Below, piece by piece: positions 1 to 6,618 of a DNA stretch of 9,976 nucleotides. The notes under the pieces are model-generated. The model had not been told where the DNA came from and searched no databases. It was given only the letters and a program-made list of their open reading frames with translations. Position 1 is the stretch's first letter, and every line of letters begins with the position of its first letter. Position numbers and translations under genes: made by a program. This DNA is from Rhodospirillaceae bacterium TMED167. GTDB taxonomy: Bacteria > Pseudomonadota > Alphaproteobacteria > Rhodospirillales_A > UBA2165. The stretch covers positions 1 through 9,976 of the forward strand of contig NHHQ01000005.1 in assembly GCA_002170915.1 (NCBI GenBank), in the 5' to 3' direction.

Positions 1-558
1 CGGGACGGCACCATTGTGGAAGAAGTCCTGTATCTCCACCGTCCCGAAGATATGATCCTCATTCCCGGCGCGGCGGAGACCATCATCGCTGCCAATTCGA
101 AAAACATTCCTGTCATCATCGTCACTAATCAAGCAGGGATCGGCCGCGGATACTATGGATGGGAGGACTTTACGGCCGTTCAGGCTTGTATGATAGAGGA
201 GTTGAGCGGCCTCGGTGCCCAGATTGACGCCGTCTTTGCCTGTCCGTTTCATGCTAGTGGTCAGGGTCCCTTTATTCATCCGGATCATCCAGACCGGAAA
301 CCGAACGCCGGCATGCTCTTACAGGCGGCAGCCGAATTAAAGATAGATCTGACGCGCTCCTGGATTGCAGGCGACCGAGCCTCCGATGTGGGCGCGGGAC
401 GTGCCGCCGGGTGCGCAGGCGGCATTCATGTCCGGACCGGCCATGGCTATTCCGATGAAGAGGCATCCGCTTCGCTCGCCTATGGGTCGACGGCCTATGT
501 TGTCACGGACGCTACATCCATTGCCAGCCTGACACAGATCATCCCGTTTTTAGACTGA
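1..558 (+). CDS. HAD-IIIA family sugar phosphatase, GmhB/HisB-N-like (5' end missing)
   Basis: Probable heptose- or sugar-bisphosphate phosphatase of the HAD superfamily, cytoplasmic, of the type that acts in LPS/capsule heptose synthesis. The frame is open from base 1 and begins with R-D-G-T, the tail of HAD motif I (DxDGT), so the true start lies upstream and the GTG at 16 is not the start. Motif II is T-N-Q-A-G-I-G-R-G near codons 38-46, the motif III lysine is in R-K-P near codon 99, and motif IV is G-D-R-A-S-D near codon 125. GmhB enzymes usually carry a Cys/His zinc loop; here the first half (C81, H84) is kept but the second Cys pair is replaced by H-P-D-H (93-96). It stops with TGA at 556-558 and converges on the cupin gene. 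The family is secure; the exact substrate (heptose bisphosphate or histidinol phosphate) is not. Confidence 0.85.
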   Translation, partial: RDGTIVEEVLYLHRPEDMILIPGAAETIIAANSKNIPVIIVTNQAGIGRGYYGWEDFTAVQACMIEELSGLGAQIDAVFACPFHASGQGPFIHPDHPDRKPNAGMLLQAAAELKIDLTRSWIAGDRASDVGAGRAAGCAGGIHVRTGHGYSDEEASASLAYGSTAYVVTDATSIASLTQIIPFLD

Positions 559-591
559 TATCGTCTTACCGTTCAATTTTTGGATTTAGCC

Positions 592-614
592 GGAAGGCCT
601 TCCACAGAATTCTG
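592..614. repeat. Two adjacent perfect palindromes between convergent genes
   Basis: GGAAGGCCTTCC (592-603) and CAGAATTCTG (605-614) lie one base apart in the 62-bp gap between the phosphatase stop and the cupin stop. Each could fold into a hairpin on either strand, so they may end transcription from both sides, but neither is followed by a convincing T-run. Confidence 0.3.
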
Positions 615-620
615 GCGAAA

Positions 621-944
621 CTAGGTCTTATATTCTATTTCCGTAACGCGAACTTCCTCGTCACTGATATTGGTGGCGTTATGCTCAATCGGGGCTGAAT
701 AGCCTGCGGTACGACCATCTTCATAGTCGATCACTTTGACCGTGCCATCGCGGTTTTCGAGCTGCAACTGGCCCCCTGATTGCTGGATCGTCACATAATC
801 ATGGGTATGGCGATGCCATCCCGTTTCCGCGCCGGGCGGGAACCGCCAGGAGGTAATTCTCGTTTTCTCATCCTCAAACATCACGATCCGCTCGGCCTCT
901 GCTGTCTCTATCCGGGCCTTTCGGTCTTCCAATGCAACTGACAT
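621..944 (-). CDS. Small single-domain cupin protein
   Basis: A 107-residue protein with one cupin barrel. The metal-binding motif is visible as G-A-E-T-G-W-H-R-H-T-H-D-Y (about residues 38-50), with clustered histidines as in cupin motif 1; a later P-I-E-H-N (about residues 86-90) supplies the motif 2 histidine. ATG is preceded by GGAGG with 5 bases between, a good ribosome binding site. It is the last gene of the leftward cluster, 67 bp after the 3-hydroxyacyl-CoA-dehydrogenase-type gene. Cupins of this size are often isomerases, dioxygenase-like enzymes or sugar/ligand binders; a role in the same catabolic route is inferred only from position. Confidence 0.8.
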   Translation of the reverse strand: MSVALEDRKARIETAEAERIVMFEDEKTRITSWRFPPGAETGWHRHTHDYVTIQQSGGQLQLENRDGTVKVIDYEDGRTAGYSAPIEHNATNISDEEVRVTEIEYKT

Positions 945-963
945 TTACGCCTCCGCCCTATCG

Positions 964-987
964 CTATCGATATTTTCGATAGTTTTT
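964..987. repeat. Perfect 7-bp inverted repeat followed by T5 on the + strand
   Basis: CTATCGA (964-970) and TCGATAG (976-982) flank a TATTT loop and are followed by TTTTT at 983-987. This has the form of a + strand terminator, but no + gene ends here. On the - strand it lies in the leader between the dehydrogenase and the cupin, just upstream of the cupin ribosome binding site, so it may instead stabilise or separate that message, or be a protein-binding site. Confidence 0.35.
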
Positions 988-1011
988 CCGGAAAGCAAAA
1001 GCATGGCAAGT

Positions 1012-1992
1012 TTATTCTTTGCCCCGCGCTGGTTTGGGCATGAGATCCAAATGTTTGAGAAGCGCTACAAAAGTCGAGAGCTTCTCCGTCCGGTAGGCAT
1101 CCAAATCCATGCCCGAAAAGTCATACATGCCCCTGCCAGTTTTCAGACCAAGCTTCCCTTCCGCCATCATTTTATCCACGATCAGAGGCGCCTGGTAACG
1201 CTCTCCCAACTCCGAGGACAGGTATCGGTTGGCGTAATACAAAATATCGAGCCCGCCCCAATCCACGAATTCCAGGGGTCCCATGGTCGCAAACCGGAGG
1301 CCGAAACCGGAGCGGACCGCGTTGTCGATATCCTCCGCCGTGGCAACACCCTGTTCGACCATCCGGCAAGCTTCACTCATGACGAGAGATTGAAGCCGAG
1401 GCACGATATAGCCCGGCGCCGCCTTACAGCGCACCGGCACCTTTCCGATGCCCTTTAATAAGTCAATAAACCGACCGGTGACGGTCTCCTCTGTCTGATC
1501 ACTCGGGCTCACCTCCACAAGTGGAATCAGATAGGCGGGATTTAGAAAATGAGCATTCAAAAAATGTGAGGGCCGTGCGCTGAACTCCGCCAGCGTGGTG
1601 GACAAAATGGTCGATGTCGTCGAGGCCAGAACTCCGTCCGGTTTCATAATCTCACTGACACGTCCGATAGCATCCTTTTTCGCCTCCAGGGTCTCCGGCA
1701 CACCTTCAAACACATAGTCTGCCTCGGCAAGACAGTCTTCGGCACCCCTGAGAGAAACACCCGTCACTCTCGCCAATGTGGTGGCGGCCTCATCTTCCGT
1801 TAACACGTTTAAAGACAGTAAGAAGTCGAGATTTTCCTGTATTTCTCTCCTGGCCTCTGTGAGTAGGGCCTGGGAATCGCCCGCCGGTCGTTCTTTGAAA
1901 TCAACGATTTCCACATCGTAGCCGGCATAGGCAAAGACATGCGCGATCCCGCGGCCCATCCGGCCGGCGCCGAGTGAAACGACTTTAGTCAT
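1012..1992 (-). CDS. 3-hydroxyacyl-CoA dehydrogenase-type NAD-dependent oxidoreductase
   Basis: A 326-residue cytoplasmic NAD-dependent dehydrogenase, the usual length for short HBDH and carnitine-dehydrogenase-like enzymes. The N-terminal Rossmann fold shows G-A-G-R-M-G-R-G (about 8-15) and the acidic D at the end of strand 2 (I-V-D-F). The catalytic region is H-F-L-N-P-A-Y with the following V-E-V, matching the His-Glu pair of the family. The C-terminal helical domain starts at P-G-Y-I-V-P-R; the usual Asn after I-V is Pro, as in relatives acting on hydroxy acids other than acyl-CoA. The chosen ATG (1992) overlaps the TGA of the upstream gene in an ATGA, so the two are translationally coupled; the longer frame to 2022 would run into that gene. 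The substrate is not determinable here. Confidence 0.85.
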   Translation of the reverse strand: MTKVVSLGAGRMGRGIAHVFAYAGYDVEIVDFKERPAGDSQALLTEARREIQENLDFLLSLNVLTEDEAATTLARVTGVSLRGAEDCLAEADYVFEGVPETLEAKKDAIGRVSEIMKPDGVLASTTSTILSTTLAEFSARPSHFLNAHFLNPAYLIPLVEVSPSDQTEETVTGRFIDLLKGIGKVPVRCKAAPGYIVPRLQSLVMSEACRMVEQGVATAEDIDNAVRSGFGLRFATMGPLEFVDWGGLDILYYANRYLSSELGERYQAPLIVDKMMAEGKLGLKTGRGMYDFSGMDLDAYRTEKLSTFVALLKHLDLMPKPARGKE

Positions 1993-3077
1993 GCCACAAA
2001 GCCATTTTGGAGACGGGCCCAAAGATCGTCTAGAGACAAGCCCTCCAGGCCCAGGCTCTCGAGCGTCCGGCCCGAAGCCTTAAGGTCTTCACCGGTGATG
2101 CCCGAGGCGATCGATAAAAAGCCATCCACAAGCGGCAACGCTGTTCCCGTCAGATCGCCGAGAGACGACAAAAATGACAGGCCAAGGGCGCTATCCTCCC
2201 GCATATATCGGTGGGACAAGAGATCAATATTCTCCCGCCAATCACCGCTATCAGTCAATTTCTCGTGGGAAGAGTCGCCGTACATCCACTCCTCCGCGTC
2301 ATCATCATAGTGATCTGAGAGGGGGAAGTGTGGTGCGCCATATCCCAGCGCCTCTCGTAATTTTATGCGCTCCTGATCCAGTGCGTCGGTTACCCGGCGA
2401 ATGGATGGGACGGTTCCTTCATTATGAATATCCCAAGCCTCAAAATGTTCCAGCGGCCCGGCATTCATCATGATCAATGGGGGGTGGATGATCGGGCCAG
2501 CATTCATCAGCGCACCATCAAGCGCGTCTTTCAAGGGCTCCGCGCCCGGATAGGCTTTTGAAATGACCGCCAGAGCCCGATCGCTGTCCCGAGCTGGGAA
2601 GACGCCTGTCGGCAGCCGCGTGGCATACACACTGACCCGAACATGGTCTTCCGCTTGCTTCCGGGCCAGATAGGGCAACGTCCCCGTCTCCGCGAAGGCC
2701 ACCTTTGCGGTATTGCCGGATTTTGTCAGCGCCTCTGCGAAAATATAGGTTCCGAATGTAGCGGGCGGAATATAGACAACCTGGCCATCTTCGAAATGGG
2801 GAGCAATAGCCTCAGCAAGCGCCAGCTGGGCCGTGCACGGGAGCGGTATCAGAACCAGCTCTGCACCAGCGACAGCTTCCTTCAAATCCAGTGTGGGACG
2901 CGCGATCGTGACGTCTCGTATTCCCAGATGGTCAGTGAGTTTTATTTTACCACCATCCAACACCGGTTTGAGCGCGTCCGCATTTTGCCGCCAGAGCCGG
3001 ACGGTGTGCCCCTTATCCGCGAATTCTGCGGCTGCGGCATAACATCCATGCCCGCCTCCAATCACTGCTATTTCCAT
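1989..3077 (-). CDS. Octopine/nopaline dehydrogenase family NAD(P)-dependent oxidoreductase
   Basis: A 362-residue enzyme of the family that reduces imines or oxidises N-substituted amino acids (opines) with NAD(P). The N-terminal Rossmann motif is G-G-G-H-G (about residues 7-11). The C-terminal octopine-dehydrogenase domain shows N-A-G-P-I-I-H-P-P near residue 194 and a conserved His further on (G-P-L-E-H). Start ATG has a strong site upstream (GGGAGGGG). It ends in an ATGA overlap with the dehydrogenase downstream, so both are made from one message. It lies 207 bp after the binding-protein gene. Function as an opine-type or related amino-acid/hydroxy-acid dehydrogenase is family knowledge; the true substrate is unknown. 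Confidence 0.82.
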   Translation of the reverse strand: MEIAVIGGGHGCYAAAAEFADKGHTVRLWRQNADALKPVLDGGKIKLTDHLGIRDVTIARPTLDLKEAVAGAELVLIPLPCTAQLALAEAIAPHFEDGQVVYIPPATFGTYIFAEALTKSGNTAKVAFAETGTLPYLARKQAEDHVRVSVYATRLPTGVFPARDSDRALAVISKAYPGAEPLKDALDGALMNAGPIIHPPLIMMNAGPLEHFEAWDIHNEGTVPSIRRVTDALDQERIKLREALGYGAPHFPLSDHYDDDAEEWMYGDSSHEKLTDSGDWRENIDLLSHRYMREDSALGLSFLSSLGDLTGTALPLVDGFLSIASGITGEDLKASGRTLESLGLEGLSLDDLWARLQNGFVA

Positions 3078-3118
3078 CGCTCCCCTCCCAGACGGTCAGT
3101 TAATCTGAACTTGACCTG

Positions 3119-3155
3119 ATCCTATGTTCTCGGACGCAATGAAATCAATGATTTC
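3119..3155 (-). promoter_or_regulatory. Possible internal promoter with inverted repeat over the -35 box
   Basis: On the minus strand TTGATT (3148-3143) is followed after 18 bases by TAGGAT (3124-3119), each four of six matches to the sigma-70 consensus. The -35 box is embedded in the inverted repeat GAAATC-AAT-GATTTC (3141-3155), a layout typical of a repressor site. It would drive the two dehydrogenase genes separately from the binding protein. Prediction by eye only. Confidence 0.3.
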
Positions 3156-3284
3156 TGGCACAGTCGATTGAATACGCGCGCGCTCCCCCGCATCTCCCAT
3201 ACTGAGCCTGGCAAGGAAACCGACCTTTACCTAGGGTTTGTCCGCGGGAAAGGCGGCGAGACGATCCGCCAGGGTGCGCGTCTG

Positions 3285-4166
3285 TTACTCGGCAGCATCC
3301 AAATGATAGGTTGCGGCGGCGTAATCATTGGCTCCGAGGTCGCCATCGGGGAAAATATCCCTCTCCGACACCCAGTCCCGGGACTCCTCAAACATCACCT
3401 CCGAATATTTTTCGAAGACAATCCGCTCGCCAGGTCCGAAGTACCGGAGGTCCATTTCGTCATGGAACCGCGCGGGAAACTCTTTTTTGTAATGATGAGC
3501 ATATAGCTCCGGGCGAAGATCAATGTCCGCTTGCGCCCGCCTGAGGGCCGCATAATATTTTCTGATCTGATCAGCATCCGGCTCGCCGGTAATCATCCCC
3601 GCCATCATAAACGTCGTTTCCAGCACCTTCTTGAAACCAAGCTGATCCAGAAAATAGTAACAGCCACTAAACAGACTCGCGGCGGGCACCTCGCCATCAA
3701 TGAGTTTCTCCATCCTGGCAAATAGCAGGCCGTCATTGAAAGAGAGATTGATCTGATCCCGATCAAGATACTGTTCCATGGCCTGGATGGTCGAATAGTG
3801 ACTGCCTGATTGGTACCCGACAGAAATAGGAACGCCGGCCAAGTCATCCGGCGTTTCGATGCCCGAGTCAGGATGCACGAATATGCCACACGGAGATACC
3901 GAGTACGCGTCGGCGTATATTTTGCCGTGACCGGACGCCGCCGCCACATTGACGGTCCAGTGACAGGCGGCGCTTACATCGCAGCTGCGTCCTGCCTCAA
4001 AAGTCTGATAGGCGCCGACCTTGTCACCCAGGTCATGTTTCTTGCCGCTTTTGGTCAACAGCGTTTTATTGAACACATAGTCGAGCCCCTCGTCCGCAAA
4101 ATAACCTTTTTCTTCGGCGACCCATTCATGCAACCGCATATGCGGCGCAATTACAAATTTTTCCAT
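3285..4166 (-). CDS. NMT1/THI5-like substrate-binding protein without signal peptide
   Basis: A 293-residue protein resembling NitT/TauT-type (NMT1/THI5-like) solute-binding proteins: an N-terminal stretch R-L-H-E-W-V-A-E-E-K-G-Y-F, a hinge segment T-P-D-D-L-A-G-V-P-I-S-V-G, and Y-Q-S-G-S-H-Y. The start at ATG 4166 is preceded by GGAG seven bases away; a GTG at 4211 is possible but overlaps the likely -10 box. The mature-type motif begins within ten residues and there is no hydrophobic signal, so the protein is probably cytoplasmic, acting as a ligand sensor or enzyme rather than a periplasmic transporter part; no permease or ATPase is nearby. After the TAA the same frame continues for 17 coding-like codons to a TAG at 3231, so the C-terminus may be recently truncated. 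First gene of the leftward cluster. Confidence 0.75.
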   Translation of the reverse strand: MEKFVIAPHMRLHEWVAEEKGYFADEGLDYVFNKTLLTKSGKKHDLGDKVGAYQTFEAGRSCDVSAACHWTVNVAAASGHGKIYADAYSVSPCGIFVHPDSGIETPDDLAGVPISVGYQSGSHYSTIQAMEQYLDRDQINLSFNDGLLFARMEKLIDGEVPAASLFSGCYYFLDQLGFKKVLETTFMMAGMITGEPDADQIRKYYAALRRAQADIDLRPELYAHHYKKEFPARFHDEMDLRYFGPGERIVFEKYSEVMFEESRDWVSERDIFPDGDLGANDYAAATYHLDAAE

Positions 4167-4213
4167 TTCTTCTCTCCGTCCCTTCATCGCCTGGTTTGCT
4201 AGCTGATCCACGC

Positions 4214-4243
4214 ATTCTAACGTTTTATTGTGAGATTAAACAA
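4214..4243 (-). promoter_or_regulatory. Probable promoter of the binding-protein/dehydrogenase operon
   Basis: Reading leftward, TTGTTT (4243-4238) and TAGAAT (4219-4214, five of six consensus bases) are 18 bases apart in an AT-rich stretch. Transcription would start near 4207, about 40 bases before the ATG at 4166. Confidence 0.35.
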
Positions 4244-4257
4244 AAGCTAGCAATTAA

Positions 4258-4269
4258 TATCATATGATA
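4258..4269. promoter_or_regulatory. Perfect 12-bp palindrome, possible operator
   Basis: TATCATATGATA is a perfect palindrome just upstream of the predicted -35 box of the leftward operon. Its position fits an activator or repressor site. The rest of the gap between 4270 and 4425 shows nothing I can name. Confidence 0.3.
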
Positions 4270-4425
4270 GTAGTTGGTACCACCCCTCGTTCCGGTTTCT
4301 TTGCCTGCGGGCAGATTACCTTTCCGCAGTCCATCAAGGCTTTCTCTCGGTTTTAGGATATACTCGACTGAGGCGTATGGCATATCATGTCGCGTTATCT
4401 CTAACGTTGGGGTGAAAAATTTGGT

Positions 4426-5401
4426 GTGGACCCGATTACCCTAGCCACCAGCATGGTTGCAGTGGCAGGCGCGGTCCGGCTTGACTACCTAGAAATCCTG
4501 CTATTTTCTCGCTCTCACACTCTAAGCCTCGTTATATCGGCAATCATTCCTGTGATCGTAGCACCGCCCTTATGCTAGACGTTTGCCTCAGCACCATCAA
4601 ACTGGGCGGCATGACGTGTATTCTTGCGCTGATCCAGGATGTTACCGCCCGACAAAACGCCAAAAAGGAAATCACGGGACTTCAAGAACAACTTGGATAT
4701 TACGGAAGACTGAATACCGCAGGAGAATTGTCGACGGACCTCGCCCATAAACTCAATTATTCCCTGGCAGCGACGCCAAATTACATACAATTTTCTGTCC
4801 GGCGTCTGGCGAAAATACAATCTATTCCGCGAGACATCTTTGAAGCACTGCAGAGAGCGAACGAGCTAACTTTGCGCGCTGGAGTATTAACTTTCTGGCT
4901 CCGTGAATTTGTGCGGAACGATACGTCAGGCCCCATCCCGACGGACACAAACACGGTGATCCGGGAAATTGGCGCCTTAGTTTTCCAGTGGGCACGCCGT
5001 CCAGAAATAGAATTTGTTTATAATCTGGACCCGGACCTCGACGAGGTGCTTATAAATCTAACCCAATTGCTGCAGGTTATCCCTAATTTGGTCTCAAACA
5101 GCATGGGCTCGCCCATGGACAGTTCTCCTCTAATTCGGACTGTATGGACCGAAACTCAAAACCGGAGAGAGGGAGCAATTTCCATCGTTATCTCGAACTC
5201 CCCCCATCTTGCAAAGCGAAGAAGATCAGATCTTTGAACGCTTTTTTACAACAAAAAAACGGGCTTGGCATGGGCCTTACGACATGTTCAACCATCATTG
5301 AAAATGCCTCGGGCCACATTGGCGTTATCCAGGCATCTGCTGCGGTGACCGTGATCGAAATTATCCTGCCCGCACATCCCTCCCAGCCGAGTGCCGGATA
5401 G
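4426..5401 (+). pseudogene. Decayed PAS-type sensor histidine kinase
   Basis: Remnant of a membrane-linked, FixL/NtrB-like sensor kinase. From 4426 one frame gives a hydrophobic segment ending I-I-P-V-I-V-A-P-P-L, typical of the N-terminal membrane part of such kinases, then stops at 4576. From 4572 another frame gives the end of a PAS domain (L-A-L-I-Q-D-V-T-A-R), a linker coiled coil, a degenerate H-box (G-E-L-S-T-D-L-A-H-K-L-N; the usual Glu after His is Lys) and an N-box (N-L-V-S-N-S). The middle of the PAS region is missing. The catalytic end is spread over three frames: S-N-S-P up to a C6 run (5200-5205), then E-D-Q-I-F-E-R-F-F-T-T-K up to an A7 run (5253-5259), then N-G-L-G-M-G-L to the stop at 5399-5401. 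The D-x-G-x-G motif is lost. Both homopolymers could be sequencing errors, but the deletion and degraded motifs argue for true decay. Confidence 0.8.
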
Positions 5402-5428
5402 CCAACTGCCCCGCTTGGTAGGTATAGA

Positions 5429-5446
5429 CCCACGATTAACGTGAGG
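5429..5446. terminator. Weak hairpin between convergent genes
   Basis: CACG (5431-5434) pairs with CGTG (5440-5443) around ATTAA, extended by CC/GG across a bulged A. It sits just past the stop of the leftward selenoprotein candidate and the end of the kinase remnant. No T-run follows on either strand, so intrinsic termination is doubtful. Confidence 0.25.
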
Positions 5447-5449
5447 GCA

Positions 5450-6568
5450 TTATCCTCGGTCTCCTAACCCGGCGGCATAGAACTGATCAATCCCGACCTC
5501 CCGTTGAAGCATCGAACTGTCCTGGCCACCTCCCGCGGTGCTATGAGGGATACCGGTTGAGTCAGCGACGCGCACAAAGCCATGAAACGCGGCCGCCGTC
5601 GCAGCAACATCAACAAATGCTTCCTTTCCAAGACCGGAGATGATCAGATCACGCAGGCGTGCGCTCTCATCGATATCCCGGCGCACCACAGCCTCAGCAA
5701 ATTGCGACAAAAGCTCAGCGGCTTCAATATCACTGTCATTCGACATGCCGCCCTCCTGGTTGACTTCAGCCAGGTTGACGTTCATCGCTTTAATGTTGCT
5801 GCTCTCACGGAGCATAAACGCATGGGCGGTGGTTCAGTACAGACATTGATGAAGCGCCGACACCCGGGCTGCAATGACCTCGATTTGCGGCCGGGAAATA
5901 GCACGCGCATCTGAGGCGAAGTCATAGACTGAGCCTCCCGGGAGATAGTGCGCCTCGGCAATCCGCCAGTACTCTCTTTTCATAGCGGGCACCGCGGAGA
6001 GAGCCCGATGGATATAGCCTACTTTGTTGCTTGGATAGAGCATGCCATCAGACTCGACGGCATCCTCCGGCTCTGTAATGGGAACCCAGGCCGCTTTCTT
6101 CTTAGCGCCCGGTGACTGATAGTTGCTTGGCGTTCCCCCTTGGGGCGACGGTAAAGGGGCTTCTTCAACGCCGATCCCAAAGGCAAAGGTATCCGCCATT
6201 ACCGTAATGGCGACCTGGCCCGCAATCTCAATATATTCCTCCGGCATCAACCCTTGTGCGATGATTGACTCGTACCACGCTTCACTGAGCCGGCCAGGAT
6301 CGGAAACAATCCGGTGAACGACATCCACCGCTCCGACAGATAGGAGGCCCAAGGACGTGTGCGCACCGGTAACAGAGTTGGGCGTCAGCGCCTCCTTTTG
6401 CAATTGGCAAAACACGCAGGTCCTAGCCTGCCGTACTTCAGCAGCCACAGCGATGCGCTGTTCGGAGGTGAGCCACGTCCCAGCTTTGGACATACTATCC
6501 CACGCCTGTTCATGGGCAGCCGTTAAATCATCCCTTATGGGAAGCCCGCTTTCTGTGAGGTTACGCAT
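5450..6568 (-). CDS. Probable selenoprotein: two-domain AhpD/CMD-like protein with CxxU
   Basis: One frame runs from ATG 6568 to TAA 5450 and is broken only by a TGA at 5836-5834. Read through, it gives 372 residues with two alkylhydroperoxidase/carboxymuconolactone-decarboxylase-like (AhpD/CMD) repeats. Repeat 1 has C51-V-F-C54, and a family-type helix V-A-I-T-V-M-A-D-T-F-A-F-G-I-G-V. Repeat 2 has R-P-Q-I-E-V-I-A-A-R-V-S-A-L then C242-L-Y-(TGA245)-T-T-A-H249, exactly the CxxCxxxH active-site pattern with the second Cys replaced by TGA. After it, 127 sense codons end in A-A-F-H-G-F-V-R-V-A-D-S-T-G-I-P, the normal end of the fold. AhpD-type proteins reduce peroxides or disulfides through this motif, and Sec forms are known in the family. 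TTG 6628 is a weaker upstream start. Main alternative: a Cys-to-stop nonsense mutation, given the broken genes nearby. Selenocysteine insertion needs selA, selB and selC elsewhere. Confidence 0.75.
5800..5814 (-). promoter_or_regulatory. Candidate bacterial SECIS hairpin
   Basis: On the message, UGCUC (5814-5810) pairs with GAGCA (5804-5800) around a five-base loop CGUGA. The loop has a G in its second position, 26 bases after the UGA, within the 16-37 base spacing known for bacterial SECIS elements. A weaker outer pairing, CGUUUA (5820-5815) with UAAAGCG (5792-5786), could extend it with a bulge. The shape is plausible but bacterial SECIS elements vary widely, and the stem is short. Confidence 0.5.
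5834..5836 (-). other. In-frame TGA at the catalytic cysteine position (likely Sec codon)
   Basis: The codon order is TGT CTG TAC TGA ACC ACC GCC CAT, giving C-L-Y-U-T-T-A-H. TGA replaces the second Cys of the AhpD CxxCxxxH motif. TGA serves as a normal stop for at least two other genes here (556-558 and 1989-1991), so this is not a general recoding to Trp. Confidence 0.72.
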
Positions 6569-6587
6569 GTCTTTCAAGACCCTCTTT

Positions 6588-6618
6588 TTGACAACCCGTG
6601 ATCTTTGGTCTCTTAAAT
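6588..6618 (+). promoter_or_regulatory. Probable promoter of a short rightward transcript
   Basis: A perfect TTGACA (6588-6593) is followed, 19 bases on, by TTAAAT (6613-6618, four of six). The long spacing weakens it. It lies 20 bases upstream of the selenoprotein start and points away from it, toward the terminator at 6795-6818. Confidence 0.4.

Noticed and set aside
1003..1458. Rightward 151-residue ORF
   Set aside because: It is antisense to the hydroxyacyl-CoA-type dehydrogenase and its translation resembles nothing.
2643..3119. Rightward 158-residue ORF
   Set aside because: It is antisense to the octopine-type dehydrogenase, whose frame has clear motifs.
4572..5237. Intact 221-residue regulator
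   Set aside because: It is the middle of a kinase whose start and ATP-binding end lie in other frames.
5450..5815. Stand-alone 121-residue hypothetical gene
   Set aside because: It is in the same frame as the upstream AhpD-like gene, separated only by one TGA, and lacks the first half of its domain.
5834..5836. TGA read as tryptophan (altered genetic code)
   Set aside because: TGA is a normal stop for other intact genes here, TGG is used for Trp throughout, and the family expects Cys or Sec at this site.
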